This document shows positions 17,803 to 26,149 of a stretch of 64,000 nucleotides of DNA, in pieces. Source of the DNA: Pandoraea faecigallinarum (lineage in GTDB: Bacteria; Pseudomonadota; Gammaproteobacteria; Burkholderiales; Burkholderiaceae). Every line of letters starts with the position of its first letter. The first letter of the stretch is position 1. A model generated the notes under the pieces. The model was not told where the DNA came from, did not search any database, and worked only from the letters and a program-made list of their open reading frames with translations. The DNA lies in the NCBI RefSeq assembly GCF_001029105.3, contig NZ_CP011807.3:2294001-2358000 (forward strand), written 5' to 3'. A program made the position numbers and the translations under genes.

Positions 17803-19440
17803 CTAGCTTCGCGCCGGATTCGGCGGCTCGGGCAGCGCTTCGTCGATGTGGGCGTCGGTGTCGACGGTCTTGTTCGCCGTCTCGCCGACAGGCGACCGGC
17901 GCACGTGCGCGAGCGGATACGCCCAGACGCTGTTCGGATCGCCAAGACGGGCGCGACGCCACGTGGCCCGGGCGAACAGCGCGAAGATCGTGGTGCTCGC
18001 GAGTGCGGTCAGGTCGACACCGGCGAGCACCCAGTCGCCGTCGGCCATCGTGCGCACGAGGTGATCGGCGGTGAACATCGCATCGGCGGCCGGGATGGCA
18101 AGGCAGGCGAGCGCCGTGGCGATCAGCAAGCCGGTGGCGGCGACGGCCGGCGCGGTCATCGCGGCGAAGAGCATCGAGAGCGCGAGCGTGACGACAAAGA
18201 CCGACAGGGCGGTGACATCCGGCGCGACGACCGCGCCGACGAACGCCACGGCAATGCCCAGACACGTGCCGAGAAAGACGCCGGCTGTGGCCTTCGCCAT
18301 CCAGCGCAGGTTGGCGGGCTGGAGGGCTGCGTTGCGCTTGCGACGCGATTCGAGCCACAGCAGATTGCCGCTGTAGACGAGCACCGCGCCCATCACCCCG
18401 AGAATGAAGTAGACCCAGCGCATGACGTTGCCCGCAAAGTTACCGAAGTGCGCGCCATAGATCATGCTGAGCACGGCGTGATTCGCGTCGCGCACGCCCG
18501 GGCTATGCTGTCCGACGATTTCGCCGTCGTTCAGGCGCACGGCCACCGCGCCGAACACCCCCAGCGAATCGCTGGCTTCGCCGTACACTTCGGCCACGGC
18601 ATCGGGCTTGCCGTAGCGAGACCATGCAACGGCTGTCGTCTCCATGCCGGGGGCGGCGTGTTCGGCGCGGGCAAGCACCGCCTGAAGGCTGAGCGGCTTA
18701 CCGTCGACCGGGGTGACCTTCGCGGGCACCGCGCCGGTCATCTGCAAGAACTGCGGCGCCAACTTGTTCTCGAACGTCAGAACGTTGAACGCCATCATCA
18801 GCGGCAGGCTCAGGCACAGCAACGCGCCGGTCAGCGCAAAGACAATGTGAAACGGCAGGCTGAGCACGCCGATGGCATTGTGGGCGTCCTGCCAGAAACG
18901 CTTGAGGTTGCGTCCCGGGCGCAGCGCGAAGATGTCGCGCGTCACGCGCGGTAGATGGACGATCACGCCGGAGATGAGTGCCATGCCGTAAAACAGCGAC
19001 ACCACGCCCATCAGATACAGCCCGTAGGTCGGAATCGAGAGCGAATAGTGCAGCGCATTGACGGTGTTCGACAGACCCGGGCGAGCGTCGCCCGTGACCA
19101 GCGACGGTGCGCCTGCCTGCGCATTCCGGCGTAGCCGGGCCTGCATCCATTCGCCGTCAGGCTGTTGCCAATACGCAAACGGCACCGGCGAATGGCTGGG
19201 CAGCACGACTCCCATCTGCTCTCGCGCGGCCGGAAACTGCGCGCGCACCATTTCCGCGAGTTGCTCCGTCTGCGCGAGGGTGAGGGGCGCGTGGCGGGTG
19301 GCCGGTTGTTCCCAACGTTCGATTTCGTGATGGAATACGGTCAGCGCACCGCCGAGCATGGCGACGAACAGCGCGAAGCCGGCCACGATGCCGGCCCACG
19401 TATGGACGCTGAGGTATTGACGCAGAGTTTGAGCGCGCAT
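17803..19440 (-). CDS. PepSY-associated transmembrane protein of iron uptake operon
   Basis: Inner-membrane protein of 545 aa starting MRAQTLRQYLSVHTWAGI at ATG 19438-19440. The layout is that of the PepSY-associated TM family: one N-terminal helix, a large periplasmic PepSY-like region (residues ~40-150 and ~230-330), paired membrane helices, then several C-terminal helices. Conserved His residues occur in VHTWAG, HHEIE, LHYSL and HFGNF. Family members are often linked to siderophore receptors and some act in periplasmic ferric-siderophore reduction; that role is inference here. It lies 11 nt after the DUF3649 gene and 116 nt before the receptor gene. Confidence 0.85.
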   Translation of the reverse strand: MRAQTLRQYLSVHTWAGIVAGFALFVAMLGGALTVFHHEIERWEQPATRHAPLTLAQTEQLAEMVRAQFPAAREQMGVVLPSHSPVPFAYWQQPDGEWMQARLRRNAQAGAPSLVTGDARPGLSNTVNALHYSLSIPTYGLYLMGVVSLFYGMALISGVIVHLPRVTRDIFALRPGRNLKRFWQDAHNAIGVLSLPFHIVFALTGALLCLSLPLMMAFNVLTFENKLAPQFLQMTGAVPAKVTPVDGKPLSLQAVLARAEHAAPGMETTAVAWSRYGKPDAVAEVYGEASDSLGVFGAVAVRLNDGEIVGQHSPGVRDANHAVLSMIYGAHFGNFAGNVMRWVYFILGVMGAVLVYSGNLLWLESRRKRNAALQPANLRWMAKATAGVFLGTCLGIAVAFVGAVVAPDVTALSVFVVTLALSMLFAAMTAPAVAATGLLIATALACLAIPAADAMFTADHLVRTMADGDWVLAGVDLTALASTTIFALFARATWRRARLGDPNSVWAYPLAHVRRSPVGETANKTVDTDAHIDEALPEPPNPARS

Positions 19441-19451
19441 CGCGGCGATCC

Positions 19452-19706
19452 TTACCAGACGGCGCGCGCGAGCAGCAGCGCGACCCAGGCGACAACGGTA
19501 GTGGCGCCAATGCCGATCCATGCGCGTGCCGCGGTGCGGCTCGCGTAGACAACGGCGAACAGGCCCAGCCATACCAGCGGGAAGAGGGCGATGACGGGAA
19601 CGGCGGCCGTTTGCCAGCCAGCCGGCGTCATGTAGGCGATGGCACCGCATAGCGCCATGGCAGCGAAGAAACCGGGCACCAGACCCGCGAACGTTCTACT
19701 CCACAT
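19452..19706 (-). CDS. DUF3649-type small membrane protein
   Basis: Small inner-membrane protein of 84 aa with about three hydrophobic helices (PGFFAAMALCGAIAYM, AAVPVIALFPLVWLGLFAVVY, WIGIGATTVVAWVALLLA). The ATG at 19704-19706 follows GGAGAC at a good distance; an in-frame GTG lies four codons upstream. It overlaps the end of the DUF3325 gene by 11 nt, indicating translational coupling. In Burkholderiales and pseudomonads such genes sit beside PepSY and TonB-receptor genes. No biochemical role is known to me. Confidence 0.7.
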   Translation of the reverse strand: MWSRTFAGLVPGFFAAMALCGAIAYMTPAGWQTAAVPVIALFPLVWLGLFAVVYASRTAARAWIGIGATTVVAWVALLLARAVW

Positions 19707-19974
19707 GGGCGTCTCCACGCAGCCAATGCCAGCCGCCAGCGGCGTACGGCCAGAAGAGCAGCCCGAAGCATAACGACATGAAGGCCGACGCGATGCCCGC
19801 CGACGGACCGGCGGCCATCCACCAGCAAATCAGGCTGACGACGGCGGCAACCAGCGCAAGCGTGCGCGCAGGCTGGGCGGCGAGGCGCCGGGCGAGCAAC
19901 CGCTGATGTTCCGAGGTGAGATAGCAGGCCCCGCCTGCCAGCCATGCCAGTGCAATGGCCAATGCGATCAACAT
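19696..19974 (-). CDS. DUF3325-type small membrane protein, first gene of the iron operon
   Basis: Membrane protein of 92 aa with three helices. It starts MLIALAIALAWLAGGACYLTSEHQRLL at ATG 19972-19974. The motif YLTSEHQR after the first helix followed by a helical hairpin fits DUF3325 proteins, which accompany ferric-siderophore uptake genes. A Fur-like site lies 64 nt upstream. The longer open frame starting at 20055 would run through that site and is not favoured. Confidence 0.7.
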   Translation of the reverse strand: MLIALAIALAWLAGGACYLTSEHQRLLARRLAAQPARTLALVAAVVSLICWWMAAGPSAGIASAFMSLCFGLLFWPYAAGGWHWLRGDAHVE

Positions 19975-20037
19975 GCGCGTGAGTCGTGAAAATGGATGTC
20001 GGCTGTCGTCGGCGAAACGTAAACAAACGCAAACGTT

Positions 20038-20056
20038 AACGAAAACGATTCGCATT
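20038..20056 (-). promoter_or_regulatory. putative Fur box
   Basis: On the minus strand this 19-mer reads AATGCGAATCGTTTTCGTT. It resembles beta/gamma-proteobacterial Fur boxes (repeats of an AAT-rich hexamer around a central T). It lies in an AT-rich stretch upstream of the DUF3325-DUF3649-PepSY-receptor operon, where iron repression is expected. The match to the classical 19-bp consensus is partial. Confidence 0.55.
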
Positions 20057-20203
20057 TATATCATGATTCGGACAATTCCTGAAAGAATCCGTCCAAATCC
20101 GATATCTCGGCGGTGACGTGGCGTACGGACAACGATGCGCGAAGGCTCGTCGTCCGTCGGGTTTGCCGATGTGGTGTCGGGAAGGGCGTGGCCGACGTGG
20201 CGT

Positions 20204-21280
20204 CTACGACGCGCGGGCCGCGTCGGCGCCCAGACTGCTGGCCGGCAGCGGTCCCCGGAACTGACGAAGCACGGCGCGCCAGTATGGGATCACGGGGCCG
20301 TGCGCCGGCTGCGCCGCATCGATTTCCGGCAGCAAATGCCATGGCGCTGTCGGGTACTGGTGATGTACCTGATGCAAATGATGATTGAGCACGAGCAGTC
20401 GTCCGAGCGCCGACGCCCGGAAGTTGCGCGAGCGGGCCGGCTCGTCCATCGTCACGCCGAAGTGCGGCAGGTTGTCGGCAATCGATAGCCAGATGCCTCG
20501 GGCGGCAAACGCCGCGACGAATACCGGCCACCAGGGGCCATATGTCCACAACGCCAGACCGAAGGCGGCGAGCAGGACGAGAAAATCGCGCTGAATCCGG
20601 CGGCGGCGCACCGGATCGGTAGCAAACATGACAGCGCGGCGACGTACGTCGTCATCCTGCGGATCGGCACCGAGCGCGCTGAGCGCAAGGGCGGGCAGAT
20701 GCCGGGCCGGAATCCACGTGATCAGCGGGGCAAAGACTTCGGTGAGCCACATGCCACCGAGCAGACGCGCCTGATAGCCCAACCAGCGCCCGGCACGCGA
20801 GGCGAAGGACGCGTCGGCCGGTAGCGTGCAAATGTCGGGGCGGTCGTACGGCTGACGCGTGAAGCGATGGTGCATCAGATGTCCGAACCGCATGATCTCG
20901 TAGGGCAGGCCGAGCAGCAGGGAAAGGGCGCGGCCGGTGCGCTCGTTGGCGCGGGGCTTGAGGCGCAACTGTCCGTGAATGGATTCGTGGATCAGCCCCC
21001 AGTGCATCGGCGTGAGCAGCAGCACAGGCAGCAACGTCAGGGACGCGACTTCGCCCCATTGGCGCAACGCCCACCCGAGGCCCAGCCACTGCCAAAGTCC
21101 GGTGAGGCTCGTCAGGCCGACCAGCCAGGGATTCCAGTGCGACGGCCTGGCGTGACGCCACAGGGCGGGCGACGGCATTGCGTCGCTGGTGAGTGTCGCG
21201 CCGGCCGATGGCATGTCCGCAGAGGCGGGTGTGGGGGACGCGGCGTCGATCTCGGCCGGGGGCGCAACGACGTTCTCCAT
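20204..21280 (-). CDS. fatty acid desaturase family protein
   Basis: Membrane di-iron desaturase or hydroxylase of 358 aa. Three histidine clusters typical of the family are present: HESIH, HLMHH and HHLHQVHHQYP. Hydrophobic helices lie between them. ATG 21278-21280 follows GGAGACCCC; the open frame continues upstream but without support. An N-terminal ~40-residue Ala/Pro/Ser-rich stretch is unusual and probably disordered. The substrate (acyl lipid, carotenoid or other) is not determined. It is a single gene between the iron operon and the formate-dehydrogenase island. Confidence 0.85.
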   Translation of the reverse strand: MENVVAPPAEIDAASPTPASADMPSAGATLTSDAMPSPALWRHARPSHWNPWLVGLTSLTGLWQWLGLGWALRQWGEVASLTLLPVLLLTPMHWGLIHESIHGQLRLKPRANERTGRALSLLLGLPYEIMRFGHLMHHRFTRQPYDRPDICTLPADASFASRAGRWLGYQARLLGGMWLTEVFAPLITWIPARHLPALALSALGADPQDDDVRRRAVMFATDPVRRRRIQRDFLVLLAAFGLALWTYGPWWPVFVAAFAARGIWLSIADNLPHFGVTMDEPARSRNFRASALGRLLVLNHHLHQVHHQYPTAPWHLLPEIDAAQPAHGPVIPYWRAVLRQFRGPLPASSLGADAARAS

Positions 21281-21479
21281 GGGGTCTCCGTGATGTAACG
21301 TGACTGAAAGCAACGTACAACGTAATAACGCGAGGGCAGTGCCGGTGGCATCTTGCGTATTTTCGGAGAGCGCCCGGCACGTGGCGAAGAGAGTGTATGC
21401 CGTGCGCCGGGAAGAGAATATGTCAATCGTGTTGCAGCGCCTTACTTTCGTGGCATTTCCGCCATATTGCCACCCTGTG

Positions 21480-21800
21480 TCAGGGCACGACGGATTGTCC
21501 GCCATCGAGTTGCTCATCGAGACTGCGCAACTGGGCGGTGCCCGACGCCGTCAGGTGGGCGAGCTGCACGCCGCGCTTGCTATCGTCTAGCGCGACCCAT
21601 CCGGCGTCGGTCAGTACGCTCAGGTAACGCAGCAAAGTACTCATGGGCAACGCGCTGCGCTTTGCAAGACGCGGGAGCGACATCGCTTCGCGGCCTTCGC
21701 GTTGCCCGTCGCCCAGCGCTTGCAGCAGTCGCGCGAGGTCCTGCACCGCTTGCCCCGGATCGTCGTCATGGCGTGCGACGCCGGCTCGCGCGTCATCCAA
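21480..21800 (-). CDS. small winged-helix DNA-binding protein downstream of fdhF
   Basis: A 106-aa product with a winged-helix pattern. LPRLAKRSALPMSTLLRYLSVLTDAGWV reads as helix-turn-helix and recognition helix, and LDDSKRGVQLAHLTASGTAQL as the wing and next helix, as in MarR/IclR-like regulators. The only start that fits the length is TTG 21798-21800, overlapping the fdhF-like stop by 8 nt; a GTG 18 codons further is an alternative. Coupling suggests co-expression with the molybdoenzyme. The exact family and ligand are unknown. Confidence 0.6.
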   Translation of the reverse strand: MDDARAGVARHDDDPGQAVQDLARLLQALGDGQREGREAMSLPRLAKRSALPMSTLLRYLSVLTDAGWVALDDSKRGVQLAHLTASGTAQLRSLDEQLDGGQSVVP

Positions 21801-24105
21801 CGCGGCGCTCCAGCAACACCGGGATCGACTTGGACGTCGGCGTGCCTGCGCCGTCGGCAACGGCGTCGAGCGGCACGAGGCCGTTGGTTTCGGGGTAATA
21901 AGCGGCAATGCTGCCGCGCGGAATGTCGTAGGCGACGACAAGAAAGTCGTTGGCACGACGCGCAATCCCATCGTGCCAGACACCGACGATGTCGACGCGC
22001 TCACCGGCACGAATGCCGATGGCATCGAGATCCTCGAGGTTGGCAAAGACGACGCGTCGCTGTCCGAACACGCCGCGATAGCGGTCGTTGAGGCCGTAAA
22101 TCGTGGTGTTGTACTGGTCGTGCGAGCGAATCGTGGCGAGTTGCAGCACGTCGGCGCCGCGTTCGCCGGCCAGCTTGCGCGCCACGTCGACAGGCCGCTC
22201 GCCGGGCAGCGCGTGCGTGGTGAAGTTGGCGCGTCCATTGGCGGTCATCCACCGGCGCTCCGAGGGCGGGACCGGAAGGCGGAAACCGCCGGGGCGGCGT
22301 ACGCGGCGATTGAATCCGGCGAAGTCCTCGAACGTGGCGGCGATGGCGTCGCGAATGCGGTCGTAGTCTTCGGTGTACCAGTGCCAGTCGGCATGCCCGG
22401 CGACGCCGCGCCCCATCGTGGCTTGCGCGATGCCGGCGACGATGGCCGGTTCCGAGCGCAAATGCTCGGAGGCCGGCGCGTTGATGCCATACGACAGGTG
22501 CACCATGCTCATCGAGTCTTCGACCGTCACTCCCTGCACGACGCCATTCTGCATGTCGATCTCGGTGCGCCCGAGGCACGGCAGAATCAACGCATCGCGT
22601 CCGTGCACGAGGTGGCTGCGGTTGAGTTTCGTCGCAACGTGCACCGTAAGCTCGCACTGACGCAGACCCTGCCAGGTGCGCGGCGTATCGGGCGTAGCCA
22701 TCGCGAAGTTGCCGCCCATGCCGATGAAGACCTTGATGCGTCCATCGAGCATCGCCGAGATCGTGTCGACGACGCCAAGACCCTCGCGGCGAGGCGGGGC
22801 GAAGCCGAACACTTCGGCGATCCGGTCGAGAAAGGCGGCGGATGGCTTTTCGTTGATGCCGACGGTGCGATCGCCCTGTACGTTGCTATGACCGCGCACC
22901 GGGCACAGACCGGCGCCCGGGCGGCCGATGTTGCCGCGCAGAAGCATCAGGTTGACGATCATCTGGATGGTCGCCACGGCTTGCTTGTGTTGTGTAATGC
23001 CCATGCCCCACGTCGCGATGACGCGCTCGCCGCGCAGATAGATGTCCGCGATCCGACACATTTGCGCCCGCGATACGCCGGACGCGCGTTCGAGTGCGTC
23101 CCAGCGTTCGGCGCGCACGTCGGCGGCGAAGTCGTCGAAACCATGCGTGTGCTCCGCGATGAAGGCGTCGTCGAGCAGGGCGGCGTCGCCGCGGGCACGG
23201 GCCTCGGCGTCACGTTCGAGCACGTGCTTGATGACGCCTTTCACGAACGCGAAATCGCCCCCGCCGGCCGGGGTGACATAGTGTGCGCTGATTGGCGTGG
23301 CGCCCATGCTCAGCATTTCGCCCGGGCGCTGCGGGTCGGCGAAGCGTTCCAGTCCACGCTCGTGCAGCAGGTTGATGGAGACGATGGTGGCGCCGCGCTT
23401 CGCAGCTTCGCGAAGTTCGCCCAGCATGCGCGGATGATTGGTGCCCGGGTTTTGTCCGAAGAGCAACAGCGTATCCGCCTGCTCGAAATCTTCCAGCGTG
23501 ACGGTGCCTTTGCCGAGGCCCACGACGGGCGGCAGGCCGACGCTGGTGGGCTCATGGCACATATTCGAGCAGTCCGGGAAGTTGTTCGTGCCGTACTGAC
23601 GTACGAACAGCTGGTACAGGAAGGCGGCTTCGTTGCTGGTGCGTCCGGACGTATAAAACGCGGCCTGATCCGGATCGGGCAGGGCGCGCAAGCGCTCGCC
23701 GATCATGGCGAAGGCGGCGTCCCAGGCAATTGGAAGGTACCGGTCGGTGGCGGCGTCGTAACGCATAGGATGCGTGAGACGGCCATAGCCTTCGAGCGTG
23801 TAATCGTCGAGTTCGAGCAACTCGGTCACGGTGCGCGTGGCGAAAAACTCAGGGGTGACGCGTCGCCGGGTCGCCTCTGCCGCCACCGCCTTGGCGCCAT
23901 TTTCGCAAAACTCGAAGGTCGACGCGTGCTCGCGGTCCGGCCACGCGCAGCCCGGGCAGTCGAAGCCGCTGGGCTGGTTTGCGCTGAGCAATGTGCGCGC
24001 GCCCTTGACCGGAATACCTTGGGTGACGAGTTGGATGGCGACGTTTTTGAGTGCGCCCCAACCGCCGGCGGGGCGGTCATACGGGGCAATTTTCGGGGCA
24101 GACAT
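21793..24105 (-). CDS. FdhF/YdeP-family molybdopterin oxidoreductase
   Basis: Molybdenum bis-MGD enzyme of 770 aa in the FdhF/YdeP (formate dehydrogenase alpha-like) family. It starts MSAPKIAPYDRPAGGWGAL at ATG 24103-24105. Features include DCPGCAWPD near residue 48, the molybdopterin oxidoreductase core (YTSGRTSNEAAFLYQLFVRQYGTNNFPDCSNMCHEPTS, GQNPGTNHPRM, RGNIGRPGAG) and a C-terminal MGD-dinucleotide-binding domain (TIRSHDQYNTTIYG). There is no canonical N-terminal CxxCxxxC cluster, as in YdeP. The real substrate of such proteins is unsettled; E. coli YdeP is linked to acid resistance. It is divergent from the ModE-like regulator. Confidence 0.85.
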   Translation of the reverse strand: MSAPKIAPYDRPAGGWGALKNVAIQLVTQGIPVKGARTLLSANQPSGFDCPGCAWPDREHASTFEFCENGAKAVAAEATRRRVTPEFFATRTVTELLELDDYTLEGYGRLTHPMRYDAATDRYLPIAWDAAFAMIGERLRALPDPDQAAFYTSGRTSNEAAFLYQLFVRQYGTNNFPDCSNMCHEPTSVGLPPVVGLGKGTVTLEDFEQADTLLLFGQNPGTNHPRMLGELREAAKRGATIVSINLLHERGLERFADPQRPGEMLSMGATPISAHYVTPAGGGDFAFVKGVIKHVLERDAEARARGDAALLDDAFIAEHTHGFDDFAADVRAERWDALERASGVSRAQMCRIADIYLRGERVIATWGMGITQHKQAVATIQMIVNLMLLRGNIGRPGAGLCPVRGHSNVQGDRTVGINEKPSAAFLDRIAEVFGFAPPRREGLGVVDTISAMLDGRIKVFIGMGGNFAMATPDTPRTWQGLRQCELTVHVATKLNRSHLVHGRDALILPCLGRTEIDMQNGVVQGVTVEDSMSMVHLSYGINAPASEHLRSEPAIVAGIAQATMGRGVAGHADWHWYTEDYDRIRDAIAATFEDFAGFNRRVRRPGGFRLPVPPSERRWMTANGRANFTTHALPGERPVDVARKLAGERGADVLQLATIRSHDQYNTTIYGLNDRYRGVFGQRRVVFANLEDLDAIGIRAGERVDIVGVWHDGIARRANDFLVVAYDIPRGSIAAYYPETNGLVPLDAVADGAGTPTSKSIPVLLERRVG

Positions 24106-24295
24106 GACGTGTTCGGGCAGCAGTGACTGGCAAGCCGCACCAACTTCGGGGGAGTGTGGCCGCCAGGAGGGGTAACGGTTGACGTCAAATAGGCAAATTG
24201 GTGCATAATTGCGCAACGCTGTAGCTATGTTTTCGCGCAAATACCGATGCTGAAGTGCCCGTAAATTCGACGTTCACAGGCATCTTATCAGGCAT

Positions 24296-24329
24296 TTGCA
24301 TGGATTGATTTATGCAATGAATAGCATAA
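24296..24329. promoter_or_regulatory. TGCAT-type inverted repeats in the fdhF/regulator divergent region
   Basis: Two overlapping dyads occur here: TTGCAT (24296-24301) with ATGCAA (24312-24317), and TTATGC (24310-24315) with GCATAA (24324-24329). They end 10 bp before the regulator ATG. Related dyads occur upstream of fdsG. They are candidate operators for the adjacent ModE/LysR-like regulator and autoregulation. Confidence 0.5.
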
Positions 24330-24339
24330 AGGTGGTTTC

Positions 24340-25413
24340 ATGAAACGTATTTCCATTGCACCGCAACTGCGATTTCGTCACGACGGCAGCGATCTCCCGC
24401 TCGACAAGGTGCTGTCCTTGCTCACGGAAGTGCAGACACACGGCAATTTGCAGGCCGCCAGTCAAGTGCTAGGCCAGTCGTACCGCGGCGCGTGGGGGCA
24501 CGTAAAAGAGGTGGAAGCGCTCATGGGCGCGCCGCTGTTGACGATGGCGCGCGGACGCGGCGCCGTACTCACCCCGCTGGCGCAACGTCTGCTCTGGGGG
24601 CAAAAACGTTTGCAGGCGCGGCTTGGTCCGCTGCTCGAGACGATGGCTTCCGAGTTGCAGACGGAACTTGACGATCTGCTGCTCAAGGAGACCGATCAAC
24701 TGCGCCTGTTCGCCAGTCACGGACTGGCGGTGGCGGCGCTGGTCGATTTCGCCGGGCGCGCCGGATTGCCGATCGACGTGAGCTATCGTGGCAGCATCGA
24801 GGCGATTGCCGCGCTGGCGAAGCATGAGTGCGAGGTGGCGAGTTTTCACGTACCCATCGGCGCCCTCGCGGAGCCGGTGCTCGACCAATACGTGCCGTTG
24901 CTCAAGGGCAAGTCGTACCGCGTGGCCGATGTCGCGTCGCGACGCCTGGGCCTGCTCGTGGCGCGAGGCAATCCGCTCGGCATTCAGTCGCTCGCCGACC
25001 TGCCGCGCACCGGTGCGCGTTTCGCGAACCGTGAGCGTGGCTCGGGCACGCGCATCATCTTCGATCTGCTGCTCGCCCGTGATGGCATCGATCCGTCGAC
25101 GGTCGCGGGCGCGGAGAACATCGAGTTCACGCACGCTGCCGTGGCAGCCTACATCGCCAGCGGGCGGGCGGACGCGGGTCTCGCGATCGAGGCGGCGGCG
25201 AGTCAGTTCGGACTCGACTTCATTCCCATCCTCACCGAGCGCTATTGCCTGATGTTTCCGGAAAGCGGCAGCGAATCGCCACACCTTCAGGCGCTGCTGG
25301 AAATCCTGCAAAGCGGTGAGTACCGGCAGGCAGTGCATGCCATTCCAGGCTACAGCGAGGGTGCGACGGGTAGGGTGACGTCGCTGTCGGAGGCGTTTCC
25401 GTCGCTGGGTTAA
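24340..25413 (+). CDS. ModE/LysR-type winged-helix regulator with substrate-binding domain
   Basis: Transcription regulator of 357 aa. Residues ~20-85 form a ModE/LysR-like winged helix (LSLLTEVQTHGNLQAASQVLGQSYRGAWGHVKEVEALMGAPLL), and residues ~120-340 a periplasmic-binding-protein-like domain (RLFASHGLAVAALVDF, YRGSIEAIAALAKHECEVASFHV, RGSGTRIIFDLLL). This is the architecture of one-component regulators whose ligand is molybdate, tungstate or a related anion. It sits directly upstream of the fds operon and divergent from the FdhF-like gene. Position suggests the FdsR role described in Cupriavidus, but orthology is not shown here. Confidence 0.8.
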   Translation: MKRISIAPQLRFRHDGSDLPLDKVLSLLTEVQTHGNLQAASQVLGQSYRGAWGHVKEVEALMGAPLLTMARGRGAVLTPLAQRLLWGQKRLQARLGPLLETMASELQTELDDLLLKETDQLRLFASHGLAVAALVDFAGRAGLPIDVSYRGSIEAIAALAKHECEVASFHVPIGALAEPVLDQYVPLLKGKSYRVADVASRRLGLLVARGNPLGIQSLADLPRTGARFANRERGSGTRIIFDLLLARDGIDPSTVAGAENIEFTHAAVAAYIASGRADAGLAIEAAASQFGLDFIPILTERYCLMFPESGSESPHLQALLEILQSGEYRQAVHAIPGYSEGATGRVTSLSEAFPSLG

Positions 25414-25418
25414 TTTTC

Positions 25419-25438
25419 ATATGCATGTCATTGCATAT
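25419..25438. promoter_or_regulatory. inverted repeat ATATGCA-N6-TGCATAT upstream of fds
   Basis: A perfect 7-bp inverted repeat (25419-25425 / 25432-25438) just after the regulator stop codon and ~235 bp before fdsG. It shares the TGCAT core with the dyads beside the regulator start. Candidate operator. Confidence 0.5.
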
Positions 25439-25617
25439 TTTGTGCATCGCAATTTTCTCCCGGAAAACCCCGGCCTGTCTGGCTTGGTGCGTGAATGGCA
25501 TGTGGCTGCGCCCCCGAAGTTCGCTGATCGCGGCTATCGGTATTTCCACGAGGCTTGTTGTGCCGGGACGTTTGGACTAATGTCTAAAGCACTGAGCCCC
25601 CGAAAGATGTGTTGTCA

Positions 25618-25641
25618 TCATATGCATTAATGAACATATGA
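25618..25641. promoter_or_regulatory. inverted repeat TCATATG-N10-CATATGA upstream of fdsG
   Basis: A perfect 7-bp inverted repeat (25618-25624 / 25635-25641) located 32 bp before the fdsG start, close enough to overlap the promoter or leader. It also contains an internal ATGCAT. Candidate regulatory site for the fds operon. Confidence 0.5.
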
Positions 25642-25672
25642 GACGTCATCTTGCCCCAGGAGACAATTCGAG

Positions 25673-26149
25673 ATGGTGTCCACACCTCATGCGACGCTCG
25701 CGCCGCTGCTGGCTCGCCACGCCGGCCGCGCAAACGAGCTGTTGCCGCTGCTGCATGCCTTGCAGGACCGCGAAGGCTATGTCGATCCGGCCCATGTGCC
25801 GGCCATCGCTGCCGCGCTGAATCTTTCCCGCGCCGAAGTCCATGGCGTCATCACGTTTTATCACCACTTTCGCAGTGCTCCGCCCGCGGCGACCGTGGTG
25901 CAGGTCTGCCGGGCCGAGGCATGCCGCAGCCGTGGCGGCGAAGCGCTCGTCGCCCATGTCGAGGCCTGTACCGGCGCGCATATCGACGGCGAGGCGAGCC
26001 ACGGCGTGAGCGTCGAGTCGGTGTACTGCCTTGGGCAGTGCGCGCTGTCGCCTGCGGTGACCATCAACGGCGAGCTGCACGCGCGTGTCGGTCCGGCGCG
26101 TTTCGACGCATTGTTTGCCGATGCACGCGAGCAGGGCGGCCATGACTGA
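25673..26149 (+). CDS. fdsG: NAD+-dependent formate dehydrogenase gamma subunit
   Basis: NuoE-like subunit (158 aa) carrying a [2Fe-2S] cluster. The four cysteines are in VCRAEACRS and VYCLGQCALSP, the thioredoxin-like 2Fe-2S pattern. It receives electrons within the cytoplasmic, soluble FdsABG formate dehydrogenase. ATG 25673 is preceded by CCAGGAGACAA. It is the first gene of an operon in the order G-B-A-C(fdhD)-D known from Cupriavidus necator, and its stop overlaps the fdsB start by 8 nt. Confidence 0.93.
   Translation: MVSTPHATLAPLLARHAGRANELLPLLHALQDREGYVDPAHVPAIAAALNLSRAEVHGVITFYHHFRSAPPAATVVQVCRAEACRSRGGEALVAHVEACTGAHIDGEASHGVSVESVYCLGQCALSPAVTINGELHARVGPARFDALFADAREQGGHD

Noticed and set aside
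17628..17945. Frames between the receptor and PepSY genes
   Set aside because: They are off-frame copies of the two real genes, without starts or family motifs.
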